This document shows, one piece after another, positions 17,802 through 26,695 of a stretch of DNA of 64,000 bases. The number at the start of each line of letters is the position of its first letter. Positions within the stretch are counted from its first letter, which is position 1. The stretch covers positions 89,139 to 153,138 of the forward strand of contig NZ_QNUX01000010.1 in NCBI RefSeq assembly GCF_003312425.1, read 5' to 3'. This stretch comes from Flavobacterium psychrolimnae. GTDB taxonomy: Bacteria; Bacteroidota; Bacteroidia; Flavobacteriales; Flavobacteriaceae. Below the pieces are notes generated by a model, which was not told the DNA's origin, made no database searches, and was given only the letters and a program-made list of their open reading frames with translations. The translations under genes and the position numbers were made by a program.

Positions 17802-18407
17802 ATGAAATATAAAATAGCCGTTTTCTTCTCTCTGGTTTTTGTTTTGTTCTCTTGTAAAAATGACAATCAAAAACGAATTGCGGAAAACAAAAAAGAGATA
17901 CAAAAAAGAGAAATCATATTTGCAAACATACAGAAAGGTTGGGTTTTATACGATGAACCAGTAACCGAAGCGGGTGAAAAAAGTATTGCATCTTGGAACG
18001 AATGGCGTATGTTTTTGGCTGAATTAGCACAAAAGCCTAAAAAAACGATTGGAGCTTTTCAGCAAAAATCGAAAGCGCTTTCGAAAAAAGCAATGGCTTT
18101 GAACGATAATATTCCTTACGAATACAACAAGCCTCAAATAAAAAGTAGGATTTCGACTTTGATTACTAAAGTACGATTGTTGGATTTATTCATTCATTTG
18201 GATAATATTCCAGATAAGAAAGTCACTTTATTAGTGTCGGAAATCAACTTGGAATTGGTTTCGCTACAAAGACAAATGGACAAAATTGTGGAGAAAAGTA
18301 AAATTCCAGTTGAAGAAGGAGAATCTGATTTATTGAAAATGATGGATACTTCAAGAGCCATTCCTAACACACCAGTCATCGATCCAAATATACCACGCGT
18401 TGAGTAA
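17802..18407 (+). CDS. Lipoprotein of unknown function, upstream of mfd
   Basis: I choose the ATG at 17802, because MKYKIAVFFSLVFVLFSCKN is a lipoprotein signal with C18; a TTG 14 codons upstream would bury it. The 201-residue protein is mostly helical and charged, without a known motif. Its last codons overlap the mfd start by 8 bases, so the two genes are translationally linked, though an envelope lipoprotein and a DNA-repair factor have no obvious shared task. Confidence 0.8.
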   Translation: MKYKIAVFFSLVFVLFSCKNDNQKRIAENKKEIQKREIIFANIQKGWVLYDEPVTEAGEKSIASWNEWRMFLAELAQKPKKTIGAFQQKSKALSKKAMALNDNIPYEYNKPQIKSRISTLITKVRLLDLFIHLDNIPDKKVTLLVSEINLELVSLQRQMDKIVEKSKIPVEEGESDLLKMMDTSRAIPNTPVIDPNIPRVE

Positions 18408-21400
18408 AAAAATCTTATACAACACCTACGATAATTCGCCAAAAACCCAGCAAATAGTTGCTCGTTTATTAGAAAACAATCAAGTAAAAATGCAGCTGTC
18501 GGGACTTTTGGGTTCTGCAGTTTCGTTTGTAATTCGTTCTGTATTTAAACAATCGGAGCTTCCTTTTTTAGTTATTTTAAACAATAAAGAAGAAGCGGCG
18601 TACTACTTGAACGATTTAGAACAGATGATTGGGGAGCAAGATGTCCTATTTTATCCCGGTTCATTTCGTCGCCCGTACGAAATCGAAGATACGGATAACG
18701 CGAATGTTTTGCTTCGCGCCGAAGTGTTAAACCGAATCAATTCCCGCAAGAAACCGGCCATTATTGTTACCTATCCCGAAGCGCTTTTCGAGAAAGTAGT
18801 AACCCGAAAAGAATTGGACAAAAACACGTTGAAAGTTGCTGTTGGGGATAAGATTTCCATCGACTTTATCAATGAAGTTTTGTTCGAATACGAATTCAAA
18901 AGAGTTGATTTCATTACGGAACCCGGAGAATTTTCGGTTCGTGGAGGAATTGTCGATGTGTTTTCATTTTCGAATGATAATCCGTATCGAATTGAGTTTT
19001 TTGGAGACGAAGTCGAGAGCATCCGTACGTTTGATGTTGCGACGCAATTGTCTATTGAAACACAAAAAAAGATTACAATAATCCCAAATGTGGAAAACAA
19101 AGTTTTTCAGGAAAACCGAGAAAGTTTCTTAGATTATATTTCGGAGAAAACAGTGATTTTCATTCAAAATACCGAAGATTTTTTATTGCAATTGGATAAA
19201 CAATTTGGCAAAGCCGAAGAAGCTTTCGCAAAATTGTCGCAGGAAATAAAGCGGTCTTCGCCAGAACAATTGTTTTTGAATCAAGAAGCATTTATAAAAA
19301 GAGCGTTGGATTTTTCGATTGTAGAATTGAGTTCAAAACCTATTTTTAGAATCACCAAAAAATTCGAATTTCACATTCAGCCACAACCATCGTTTAACAA
19401 ACAGTTTGATTTGTTGCTGAATAATCTGAATGAAAATCATTTCAACGGTTACAAGAATTATTTGTTTTGTTCGAATGATGCCCAAGCCAAACGATTTCAT
19501 GATATTTTTGAAACGCTGGATGAAGCGAATTCTGAAAATATCCGCAAGCAATACAACACCATTGTTTTGCCTTTGTACCAAGGATTTATTGATGAAGAAA
19601 ACCAAATAACCTGTTACACTGACCATCAGATTTTTGAACGCTACCATAAATTCAGCATCAAAAACGGCTATTCGAAAAAGCAGAATATTACTTTAAAAGA
19701 ACTGACGACACTTTCGGTTGGGGATTATGTGACGCACATTGATCACGGAATTGGACGTTTTGGAGGATTGCAAAAAATACAAGTCGAAGGCAAAACGCAA
19801 GAAGCCATCAAGCTCGTTTATGCCGATAATGATATTGTGTATGTGAGTATTCATTCGCTGCACAAAATTTCAAAATACAACGGAAAAGACGGAACACCGC
19901 CCAAAATTTACAAATTAGGTTCGAATGCTTGGAAAATTTTAAAACAAAAAACAAAGGCACGGGTCAAACATATTGCATTCAACCTGATTCAGTTGTATGC
20001 TAAAAGAAGACTCGAAAAAGGATTCCAGTTTGCGCCCGACAGTTATTTGCAAAATGAACTGGAAAGTTCTTTTATTTACGAAGATACGCCGGACCAAACC
20101 AAATCAACGGCAGAGGTAAAAGCTGATATGGAAAGCGACCGTCCGATGGATCGCTTGGTTTGTGGTGATGTAGGTTTCGGGAAAACCGAAGTTGCCATTC
20201 GTGCGGCTTTCAAGGCTGTGGATAACAGCAAACAAGTTGCGATTTTGGTTCCTACAACCATTTTGGCCTACCAACATTATCGAACTTTTACAGAACGATT
20301 GAAAGATATGCCCGTTTCTGTTGGTTATTTAAACCGTTTTAGAACGGCCAAACAAAAAGCGGAAACTTTAAAACAATTGGCCGAAGGAAAACTGGATATT
20401 GTTATAGGAACCCATCAATTGGTTAATAAAAATGTAGTTTTCAAAGACCTTGGATTGCTGATTGTGGATGAGGAGCAAAAATTTGGTGTTAACGTAAAAG
20501 ACAAACTCAAAACCATTGCGGCGAATGTTGATACGCTAACTTTAACAGCGACGCCAATCCCGAGAACTTTGCAGTTTTCACTAATGGCTGCACGCGATTT
20601 ATCAGTTATTACAACGCCTCCGCCCAATCGTTATCCTATTGAGACGAATGTGGTTGGTTTTAGTGAAGAGATGATTCGGGATGCGATTTCGTATGAAATC
20701 CAGCGTAACGGACAGGTTTTTTTCGTCAATAATCGAATAGAAAATATCAAGGAAGTAGCCGGAATGATTCAGCGTTTGGTCCCAAATGCCAGAGTTGGAA
20801 TTGGTCACGGCCAAATGGACGGGAAGAAACTGGAGGAATTGATGTTGGCTTTCATGAATGGAGAATTTGACGTTTTGGTGGCTACAACCATCATCGAAAG
20901 CGGATTAGATGTTCCGAATGCGAATACGATTTTCATCAACAATGCGAATAATTTCGGGTTGTCTGATTTGCATCAAATGCGAGGTCGAGTAGGGCGAAGC
21001 AACAAGAAAGCATTCTGTTATTTTATTTGTCCACCATATTCTGCGATGACCGATGACGCCAGAAAACGAATTCAGGCATTGGAACAGTTCAGTGAATTGG
21101 GTAGCGGATTTAATATTGCGATGAAGGATTTAGAGATTCGTGGTGCCGGAGATTTATTGGGTGGCGAGCAAAGTGGTTTCATCAATGAAATAGGTTTTGA
21201 TACCTACCAAAAAATCATGAACGAGGCCATCGATGAATTAAAAGAAAACGAATTCAAGGATTTGTATCCGGAGGAAAATAATCTGGAAACTAAAGAATAC
21301 GTCAAAGACCTGCAAATCGATACTGATTTTGAGTTATTGTTTTCTGATGAATACATCAATAATGTTTCGGAGCGATTGAGTTTGTACAATGAATTAGGCG

Positions 21401-21768
21401 CAGTCAAAAACGAAGAAGAACTGATTGTTTTCCAAAATAAATTGATTGACCGTTTTGGTCCAATGCCGCCACGAGCCAAAGCATTAATGAACAGTATTCG
21501 TATCAAATGGATTGCGACTCGTATTGGAATCGAAAAATTAGTGATGAAACAAGGTAAGATGATTGGGTATTTCATTTCGGATCAACAATCCGATTATTAC
21601 CAATCTAATCGTTTTCATAAAGTACTGCAGTTTGTACAAAAACATCCTAATTTATGCAAAATGAAAGAAAAGCAAACGCCGGCTGGATTACGACTTTTGT
21701 TGACTTTTGACAATGTGAAGAATACCAGAACTGCTTTGGAATTAATGGAGAAGTTGGGTGGGGAATAA
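18400..21768 (+). CDS. mfd: Mfd, transcription-repair coupling factor
   Basis: Mfd removes RNA polymerase stalled at DNA damage and recruits UvrA. The 1122 residues show the usual order: UvrB-like N-terminal part, RNA-polymerase interaction domain (near GDYVTHIDHGIGRFGG), then the RecG-like translocase with Walker A GDVGFGKTEVA (about residue 588), DEEQ box and the C-terminal TRCF domain. The start is TTG, overlapping the lipoprotein gene by 8 bases; the first residues MSKKILYNTYDNSP fit the family. Confidence 0.96.
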   Translation: MSKKILYNTYDNSPKTQQIVARLLENNQVKMQLSGLLGSAVSFVIRSVFKQSELPFLVILNNKEEAAYYLNDLEQMIGEQDVLFYPGSFRRPYEIEDTDNANVLLRAEVLNRINSRKKPAIIVTYPEALFEKVVTRKELDKNTLKVAVGDKISIDFINEVLFEYEFKRVDFITEPGEFSVRGGIVDVFSFSNDNPYRIEFFGDEVESIRTFDVATQLSIETQKKITIIPNVENKVFQENRESFLDYISEKTVIFIQNTEDFLLQLDKQFGKAEEAFAKLSQEIKRSSPEQLFLNQEAFIKRALDFSIVELSSKPIFRITKKFEFHIQPQPSFNKQFDLLLNNLNENHFNGYKNYLFCSNDAQAKRFHDIFETLDEANSENIRKQYNTIVLPLYQGFIDEENQITCYTDHQIFERYHKFSIKNGYSKKQNITLKELTTLSVGDYVTHIDHGIGRFGGLQKIQVEGKTQEAIKLVYADNDIVYVSIHSLHKISKYNGKDGTPPKIYKLGSNAWKILKQKTKARVKHIAFNLIQLYAKRRLEKGFQFAPDSYLQNELESSFIYEDTPDQTKSTAEVKADMESDRPMDRLVCGDVGFGKTEVAIRAAFKAVDNSKQVAILVPTTILAYQHYRTFTERLKDMPVSVGYLNRFRTAKQKAETLKQLAEGKLDIVIGTHQLVNKNVVFKDLGLLIVDEEQKFGVNVKDKLKTIAANVDTLTLTATPIPRTLQFSLMAARDLSVITTPPPNRYPIETNVVGFSEEMIRDAISYEIQRNGQVFFVNNRIENIKEVAGMIQRLVPNARVGIGHGQMDGKKLEELMLAFMNGEFDVLVATTIIESGLDVPNANTIFINNANNFGLSDLHQMRGRVGRSNKKAFCYFICPPYSAMTDDARKRIQALEQFSELGSGFNIAMKDLEIRGAGDLLGGEQSGFINEIGFDTYQKIMNEAIDELKENEFKDLYPEENNLETKEYVKDLQIDTDFELLFSDEYINNVSERLSLYNELGAVKNEEELIVFQNKLIDRFGPMPPRAKALMNSIRIKWIATRIGIEKLVMKQGKMIGYFISDQQSDYYQSNRFHKVLQFVQKHPNLCKMKEKQTPAGLRLLLTFDNVKNTRTALELMEKLGGE

Positions 21769-21917
21769 GAAATTTTTAAATGGGATTCTATTTTGCACTT
21801 AATTCAATTTTTTTTATCAAAACGAAATATTTTTAAGATTAATTTCTTTTTTAATATTTGAAAATGAAATAGTTAGTTAAATTTTAGGATTTGTTTTTTT
21901 AACACAATCAAAAAAGA

Positions 21918-21925
21918 TAACTTTG
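21918..21925 (+). promoter_or_regulatory. -7 element of the toxin-antitoxin pair
   Basis: TAACTTTG matches TAnnTTTG and lies 21 bases before the antitoxin ATG. A run of T occupies the -33 position. It implies separate transcription from mfd, whose stop is 149 bases upstream. Confidence 0.45.
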
Positions 21926-21945
21926 TTATACTAAAATTTTAAGTT

Positions 21946-22170
21946 ATGAATTTAGCCACCAGAAAATATAATTTTATTCAAGAGTTGACTACAATAGACG
22001 AAAGTTTATTGGAAAAACTTGAAATTATTTTAAAAACTAGCAAAAAAGATTGGTTCACTGATTTGAATTCAGATGAAAAACTTGAAATTGAAATCGGTTT
22101 AAAACAAGCAGAAAATGATGAATTTATTAGTCACGAAACTGTAATGAATAGATTTTCTAAATGGCGTTAA
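21946..22170 (+). CDS. Antitoxin of a type II toxin-antitoxin pair
   Basis: The 74-residue acidic protein lies directly before a RelE/ParE-type toxin gene and overlaps it by 10 bases. The layout and the segment SDEKLEIEIGLKQAENDEF with a C-terminal helix are typical of the small antitoxins paired with such toxins in Bacteroidota. It is expected to bind and neutralise the toxin and repress the shared promoter. Confidence 0.82.
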   Translation: MNLATRKYNFIQELTTIDESLLEKLEIILKTSKKDWFTDLNSDEKLEIEIGLKQAENDEFISHETVMNRFSKWR

Positions 22171-22454
22171 AGATCAAATGGACGCCACAAGCCGATAACG
22201 GTTTAGCAATTGTTATTGAATATTTAGAAGCAGAATGGACTTTTAGAGAAATTTTGCAATTGGAAGAAAATATCAACCAAGTTACCAATCAGATTAGTCT
22301 TTTCCCTAACTTACATCCAAAATCTGAAACCTATAAAAATCTTCACAAAGCAATAATAGATAAAAATAACTACTTTGTTTACCGAGTAAATTATAAAAAA
22401 TCAAGTATTGAAATAATTAATTTTAGAGGAACTAAACAAAAACCGAAATATTAG
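22161..22454 (+). CDS. RelE/ParE-family toxin
   Basis: The 97-residue basic protein has the RelE/ParE pattern: an N-terminal WTPQADNGLAIVIEYLE helix pair and a C-terminal beta strand set ending in EIINFRGTKQKP. Members either cut mRNA at the ribosome (RelE) or poison gyrase (ParE); the sequence does not decide. It overlaps the antitoxin gene by 10 bases and ends 10 bases from the convergent ACT-domain gene. Confidence 0.85.
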   Translation: MALKIKWTPQADNGLAIVIEYLEAEWTFREILQLEENINQVTNQISLFPNLHPKSETYKNLHKAIIDKNNYFVYRVNYKKSSIEIINFRGTKQKPKY

Positions 22455-22463
22455 AAAACTAAT

Positions 22464-23120
22464 CTAATTCTTCAAATCTTTAATCACTTTAAAAGCCACA
22501 TCTACTTGTTCTTCGCTCACTAAAATGGTAAACTCATTAGAAGTCGAAATTACTTCATTGATGATGATTCCTTCCCAAGCCAAACGCTGAAAAATGAAAT
22601 AGTAAATTCCAGGAACGACAATGTTTTCTTTGGGTAATTTTACTGTAATCGAAGCCAGGTTATCTAGTTTTTGAATCAGTTTTTCAGTAGCAAAATGCTT
22701 GTCTACTAAATGATTTATACTGTTGCTAACCACAATATTCGTTTCATTCACTCCTCTAGATGAAGTGTAAAAAATATCCGGTAGCGTATTGATATCTGTA
22801 ATTAAATCGGCTTGTTTATTCAAAACGGTGTCGGATGCAGCAAAAGTATAATCGGTCAAAGCCGAACGAACGGTGATTTCTCCGATATTTTTGATGACTT
22901 TGTTAATCTTATGGTTCAACCTGAAATCCAGTTCTTCTGTTAGTCTTTTTAAAGCCATAACAACTGCACCTTGTTTTACTTCCTTGCCAAATTCACTTTC
23001 TAATTCAGTCATTATGTTTCGGGATAATGAGGTCAGATTGATGATACCTAATGATAATGCATTTAGTAAAAAAGGCTTTGTTTTGATGTAGTTTTCTACA
23101 ATGGAAGAAACAGTTTTCAT
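22464..23120 (-). CDS. ACT-domain-like protein, often annotated aspartate kinase
   Basis: The 218-residue protein has a C-terminal region (about 145-218) resembling an ACT ligand-binding domain, with IIINEVISTSNEFTILVSE, and an N-terminal winged-helix-like half. Close relatives in Flavobacteria are, to my memory, labelled aspartate kinase, but the amino-acid kinase domain is absent, so it cannot catalyse that reaction. A regulatory, amino-acid-sensing role is more likely. It has its own consensus promoter. Confidence 0.65.
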   Translation of the reverse strand: MKTVSSIVENYIKTKPFLLNALSLGIINLTSLSRNIMTELESEFGKEVKQGAVVMALKRLTEELDFRLNHKINKVIKNIGEITVRSALTDYTFAASDTVLNKQADLITDINTLPDIFYTSSRGVNETNIVVSNSINHLVDKHFATEKLIQKLDNLASITVKLPKENIVVPGIYYFIFQRLAWEGIIINEVISTSNEFTILVSEEQVDVAFKVIKDLKN

Positions 23121-23177
23121 GATGTAATTTTTTTTAGTTGGTTGTTATATACGCGTAGTTAGTGTGTAAATAGGACG

Positions 23178-23208
23178 CAAATATAAATAAAAAACAATTT
23201 GTTACAAA
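23178..23208 (-). promoter_or_regulatory. Promoter of the ACT-domain protein gene
   Basis: Leftward the region reads TTTG, a 19-base spacer, then TATATTTG: an exact match to the Bacteroidota housekeeping promoter. The -7 element lies about 58 bases before the gene start. Confidence 0.65.
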
Positions 23209-23229
23209 TATAACATCAAGAAAAAACGG

Positions 23230-23589
23230 TTAAAAGTGATAAAAAGCATCGATAAGGTGCTCAATTACAAAAGATTTCCCTTCTTTATGGATGGCTATTA
23301 TGTCAAAACGAACTTCAATATCCAAATTTCTTTCGTTGACAAAAGCGTCCACGGCCTTTACAAGAAGCTGAATTTTTTTTGGTTTTACAAAATCTTGTGG
23401 CAAGCCAAATTCTAATGAGGAACGGGTTTTGACTTCAACTATGGCAAGTGTATTTCCTTTTTGGGCAATAATGTCTATTTCGGCTTTTTGGAAGGTCCAG
23501 TTGGTTTGCAAAATCGTGTAGCCGTCTTTCTGTAGAAATTCGACAGCCATTTCTTCTCCAAGTTTTCCGAGCTCATTATGTTCCGCCAT
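23230..23589 (-). CDS. YraN family (UPF0102) putative endonuclease
   Basis: The 119-residue protein fits the YraN/UPF0102 family, a PD-(D/E)XK nuclease-like fold. The active-site set appears as E in the N-terminal GKLGEEMAVEFL, then D in AEIDIIAQ and E/K in IVEVKTRSS. Length matches. The cellular substrate is not known; a Holliday-junction-like role has been suspected for the fold. It follows the LD-carboxypeptidase gene on the same strand, 68 bases apart. Confidence 0.88.
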   Translation of the reverse strand: MAEHNELGKLGEEMAVEFLQKDGYTILQTNWTFQKAEIDIIAQKGNTLAIVEVKTRSSLEFGLPQDFVKPKKIQLLVKAVDAFVNERNLDIEVRFDIIAIHKEGKSFVIEHLIDAFYHF

Positions 23590-23657
23590 TGAAAAATTTT
23601 GTTTTAAGTTTAAGGTTTCAAGTTTTTAAACTTCTGTAATCAAATATCAAATTGCCT

Positions 23658-24659
23658 TTATTCAAAAACCAGCGTACTGCATTTTTCATTGACATCGATA
23701 GTCACATTATTCCCTAAAATCAATGCTCTATTGTCTTGAATATGTCCGGCAGGGAAATTGTACAGGACAGGAATATTGTATTTTTTGGTAACATCTTCAA
23801 TAATTTCTATGGCGTTTTTTCCCCACGGAATGTCATTATCTTTCATTTTTGTCATGGAACCCACAACAATTCCTTTGATACTTTCCAGACACCCATTTCG
23901 TTTTAAATTCATCATCATGCGGTCAATATGATACAAATATTCGTCTAAATCTTCTATAAACAAGATTTTATCAGTACAATCAATCGCGGATGGGGAACCG
24001 AACAAACTGTATAGAATCGATAAATTTCCGCCCACTAATTCTCCGGTAGCTTTTCCGGGTCTGTTCATCAGGAATGGATCTATTTCGTACGATAGTTTTT
24101 CGCCAAATAACGCAATTCGTAAGGTTTCTATGGCTTGAGGAGTTGCTCTAGGAGCGGTTATTGGCATGATTCCGTGAATGGATTTGTAACCCATTGTATT
24201 CAAATGATTGTGTAAAACGGTCACATCACTGAAACCAACAATCCATTTTGGATTTTTTTTAAACGCAGTAAAATCCAATAAATCAATCATTCGTACAGTT
24301 CCGTATCCGCCTTTTACACACCAGATTGCTTTGATGTTTGGATTGTCTAATTGCTGCTGAAAATCGGCTGCACGTTGTTCGTCGGTTCCGGCTAATTGGT
24401 CATTATCTAAACCTATTGTACTTCCAATGACTACTTCCAAACCCCAACTTTTCAATAAAGCAATAGCGGGTTTCAGGTTGTCATCTGTATTTTTTCTGGC
24501 TGTTGCCAAAATTGCTACGGTATCTCCTTTTTGTAAACTTGGCGGTGTAATCATGTTGTATTGGGCTTGGCTGTTGAAAGATTGTAAAACAAAAATAAGC
24601 AATAGAAATTGATATAAAACAGGACGGCGTGGTGTAAAAGTTAATCGGTTTTTGTTCAT
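23658..24659 (-). CDS. LD-carboxypeptidase, S66 family
   Basis: The 333-residue protein belongs to the S66 serine peptidases (LdcA/MccF), which cut the L-Lys/Dap-D-Ala bond during murein recycling. Visible marks are the N-terminal GDTVAILATARK, the nucleophile region VGFSDVTVLHNHL and GGNLSILYSLFG, plus a late GHIQDNRALILG. A long hydrophobic N-terminus (VLYQFLLLIFVLQSF...AQ) suggests export, unlike cytosolic LdcA. A leftward -7 TATCTTTG lies at 24721-24714. Confidence 0.9.
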   Translation of the reverse strand: MNKNRLTFTPRRPVLYQFLLLIFVLQSFNSQAQYNMITPPSLQKGDTVAILATARKNTDDNLKPAIALLKSWGLEVVIGSTIGLDNDQLAGTDEQRAADFQQQLDNPNIKAIWCVKGGYGTVRMIDLLDFTAFKKNPKWIVGFSDVTVLHNHLNTMGYKSIHGIMPITAPRATPQAIETLRIALFGEKLSYEIDPFLMNRPGKATGELVGGNLSILYSLFGSPSAIDCTDKILFIEDLDEYLYHIDRMMMNLKRNGCLESIKGIVVGSMTKMKDNDIPWGKNAIEIIEDVTKKYNIPVLYNFPAGHIQDNRALILGNNVTIDVNEKCSTLVFE

Positions 24660-24823
24660 GCTTTAATGCTTTTCTGAAAAAATTCTAGTGGTAAAGTTTT
24701 TAAATGATAAAAACAAAGATAGACAATTAGAAAATAATTCTAAGTTCAGGTTCAAATGACTATTTTTACAATAGCCAGATTCTAAAATAGAATCTAATTA
24801 ACGACTGGAAATAAATAATACTT

Positions 24824-25933
24824 ATGAGAATTACGCACTGGGTTCCTATTCTTTTTTTATTTTTTTCGATAGCTAAATCTACTGCACAACAGAAAAAATA
24901 CGTCATTCACACCGTTGCGTTTTATAATTTTGAAAACCTTTTTGATACCATAAATGATCCGGATACTTTTGATGAAGAATGGACGCCAACGGGTTTGCAG
25001 CGATGGACTTATGATAAATATGAAAAGAAATTGGGGAATTTAGCCCGCATATTATTCGAAATTGGTTCAGCTGAAAATACTGATTCGCCTACGTTTATTG
25101 GCGGATGCGAAATAGAAAACCGAGGTGTTTTGGAGGATTTAGTCAAACAACCTAAATTAATCGAGAAAGATTACGGAATCATCCATTTTGATTCGCCGGA
25201 CAAAAGAGGAATCGATGTGGCGCTTTTGTATCAGAAAAATAAATTTCAGCCTACGAGTTACAGTAATATTCCGTTGTATATTTATAAACAAGGAAGCACT
25301 GCGAACGAAAATTCCAAAGCCAGTTCAGAAGAAAAAACAGATGACGAATTGCAAATAAGCACCAAAAATTATCGGGTTTATACACGAGATCAGCTTTTGG
25401 TAACTGGATTTCTCGATGGTGAGGAAATCAATATAATCGTCAATCACTGGCCGTCACGTTCTGGCGGCGAGAAAAAATCTAGTCCATTTCGCGAGGCCGC
25501 CGGCGCATTAAACCGAAAAATAATAGACTCTTTACAACGGATAAATCCAAACGCAAAAGTGATTACGTTGGGTGATTTGAATGACGGACCGTATAATAAA
25601 AGCGTCAGAATTGGGCTTGGCGCCAAAGCAAAAAAGGCAGATGTGCTTCCGTTTGGAATTTACAATCCATTCGAAGAAATGGCCAAAAAGGGATTTGGAA
25701 CCATCGCATTTCGGGATGCTTGGGATATTTTTGACCAAATAATGGTTTCCGAAACCTTACTGCTAACGGATTATTCGAGCTTTCGATATTGGAAAGCAGG
25801 AATTTACAACAAGTCATTTTTGATACAAAACAGCGGACAATACAAAGGCTATCCGTTGCGACATTCCACCACCGAAATAGGATTTAGTGACCATTTTCCC
25901 GTCTATATTTATTTGATTAAGGAAAAAAAATAA
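24824..25933 (+). CDS. Endonuclease/exonuclease/phosphatase-fold protein, secreted
   Basis: The 369-residue protein has a signal peptide (MRITHWVPILFLFFSIAKSTAQ) and the EEP-fold marks YNFENLFD, VNHWPSRSGGE, LGDLNDGP and SDHFPVYIYL, which supply the metal-binding and catalytic residues. Such proteins cleave phosphodiesters or phosphomonoesters; this secreted branch is usually annotated as an endonuclease. It is followed after 40 bases by the dioxygenase gene. Confidence 0.9.
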   Translation: MRITHWVPILFLFFSIAKSTAQQKKYVIHTVAFYNFENLFDTINDPDTFDEEWTPTGLQRWTYDKYEKKLGNLARILFEIGSAENTDSPTFIGGCEIENRGVLEDLVKQPKLIEKDYGIIHFDSPDKRGIDVALLYQKNKFQPTSYSNIPLYIYKQGSTANENSKASSEEKTDDELQISTKNYRVYTRDQLLVTGFLDGEEINIIVNHWPSRSGGEKKSSPFREAAGALNRKIIDSLQRINPNAKVITLGDLNDGPYNKSVRIGLGAKAKKADVLPFGIYNPFEEMAKKGFGTIAFRDAWDIFDQIMVSETLLLTDYSSFRYWKAGIYNKSFLIQNSGQYKGYPLRHSTTEIGFSDHFPVYIYLIKEKK

Positions 25934-25973
25934 CCATTTATTATTTCATAAATTTACATTTAAAATAAAAATC

Positions 25974-26513
25974 ATGGCAATAGCAAAACCTTTCAACCTT
26001 AATAAATGGATTGACGAAAACCGTCATCTGCTCAAACCGCCCGTTGGTAACAAGAATTTATACACAGAATCCGGAGATTATATCGTTATGGTGGTTGCGG
26101 GTCCAAATGCCCGAAAAGACTATCATTACAACGAAACCGAAGAATTGTTTTACCAACTCGAAGGCTCCATAAAAGTCATTGTTCAAGACGACGGAGAGCG
26201 CAAAGAAATGGAATTGCATCCCGGCGATATGTATCTTAATCCAGCTAAAATTCCGCATTCTCCAGTTCGTTCCGAAGGTTCTATTGGACTTGTCATCGAA
26301 CGAAAAAGAGCCGGACAAGGATTTACAGACGGCTTGCTTTGGTTTTGCGATACTTGTAATCATAAGCTTCACGAAGTCTATTTTGAATTGCATAATATCG
26401 AGAAAGATTTCTTGCCTCATTTCGAACATTTCTACAATTCGGAACACTTGAGAACTTGCGAAAAATGCGGAACTGTAATGGAAACGGACCCTCGATTTGT
26501 TGCCAAAAAATAA
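25974..26513 (+). CDS. 3-hydroxyanthranilate 3,4-dioxygenase
   Basis: This cupin enzyme opens the ring of 3-hydroxyanthranilate, a step of tryptophan breakdown through kynurenine that also leads to quinolinate and NAD. The 179 residues show the cupin metal site in DYHYNETEELFYQLEG and the late His in NPAKIPHSPVR. A C-terminal rubredoxin-like site CDTC...CEKC, typical of bacterial forms, binds a second metal. Other kynurenine genes are not in the window. A very long hairpin follows at 26529. Confidence 0.93.
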   Translation: MAIAKPFNLNKWIDENRHLLKPPVGNKNLYTESGDYIVMVVAGPNARKDYHYNETEELFYQLEGSIKVIVQDDGERKEMELHPGDMYLNPAKIPHSPVRSEGSIGLVIERKRAGQGFTDGLLWFCDTCNHKLHEVYFELHNIEKDFLPHFEHFYNSEHLRTCEKCGTVMETDPRFVAKK

Positions 26514-26528
26514 TTTTCAGGAGCTCAT

Positions 26529-26599
26529 CCTGATAGAAGCGGCATCCTTTATAGGTCTCGTAAAAAACGAGACCTATAAAGGATGCCGCTTCTATCAGG
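26529..26599. repeat. 33-bp perfect inverted repeat with 5-base loop
   Basis: Bases 26529-26561 and 26567-26599 are perfect inverted copies around AAAAA. The outer part carries the motif GGATGCCGCTTCTATC (right arm 26581-26596), which recurs in variant form at 55293 and 63136 in the window. It follows the dioxygenase stop by 15 bases. It may end transcription, protect the mRNA 3' end, or be a dispersed palindromic element; the T-run expected of a plain terminator is absent. Confidence 0.9.
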
Positions 26600-26651
26600 G
26601 CTAAAAAATGAAAATATAAGTAGTAACGTTTACTATTTAACCTTAAATCAA

Positions 26652-26659
26652 TATATTTG
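26652..26659 (+). promoter_or_regulatory. -7 element of the aldehyde dehydrogenase gene
   Basis: TATATTTG matches TAnnTTTG and lies 37 bases before the ATG. The -33 region (GTTT) is weak. It implies separate transcription from the dioxygenase gene. Confidence 0.45.
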
Positions 26660-26695
26660 TAAAAAAATATAACAATTTTTAATAAAAAAGTTACA

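Noticed and set aside
22464..23120. Aspartate kinase activity
   Set aside because: Only an ACT-like C-terminus is present; the kinase domain is missing at 218 residues.
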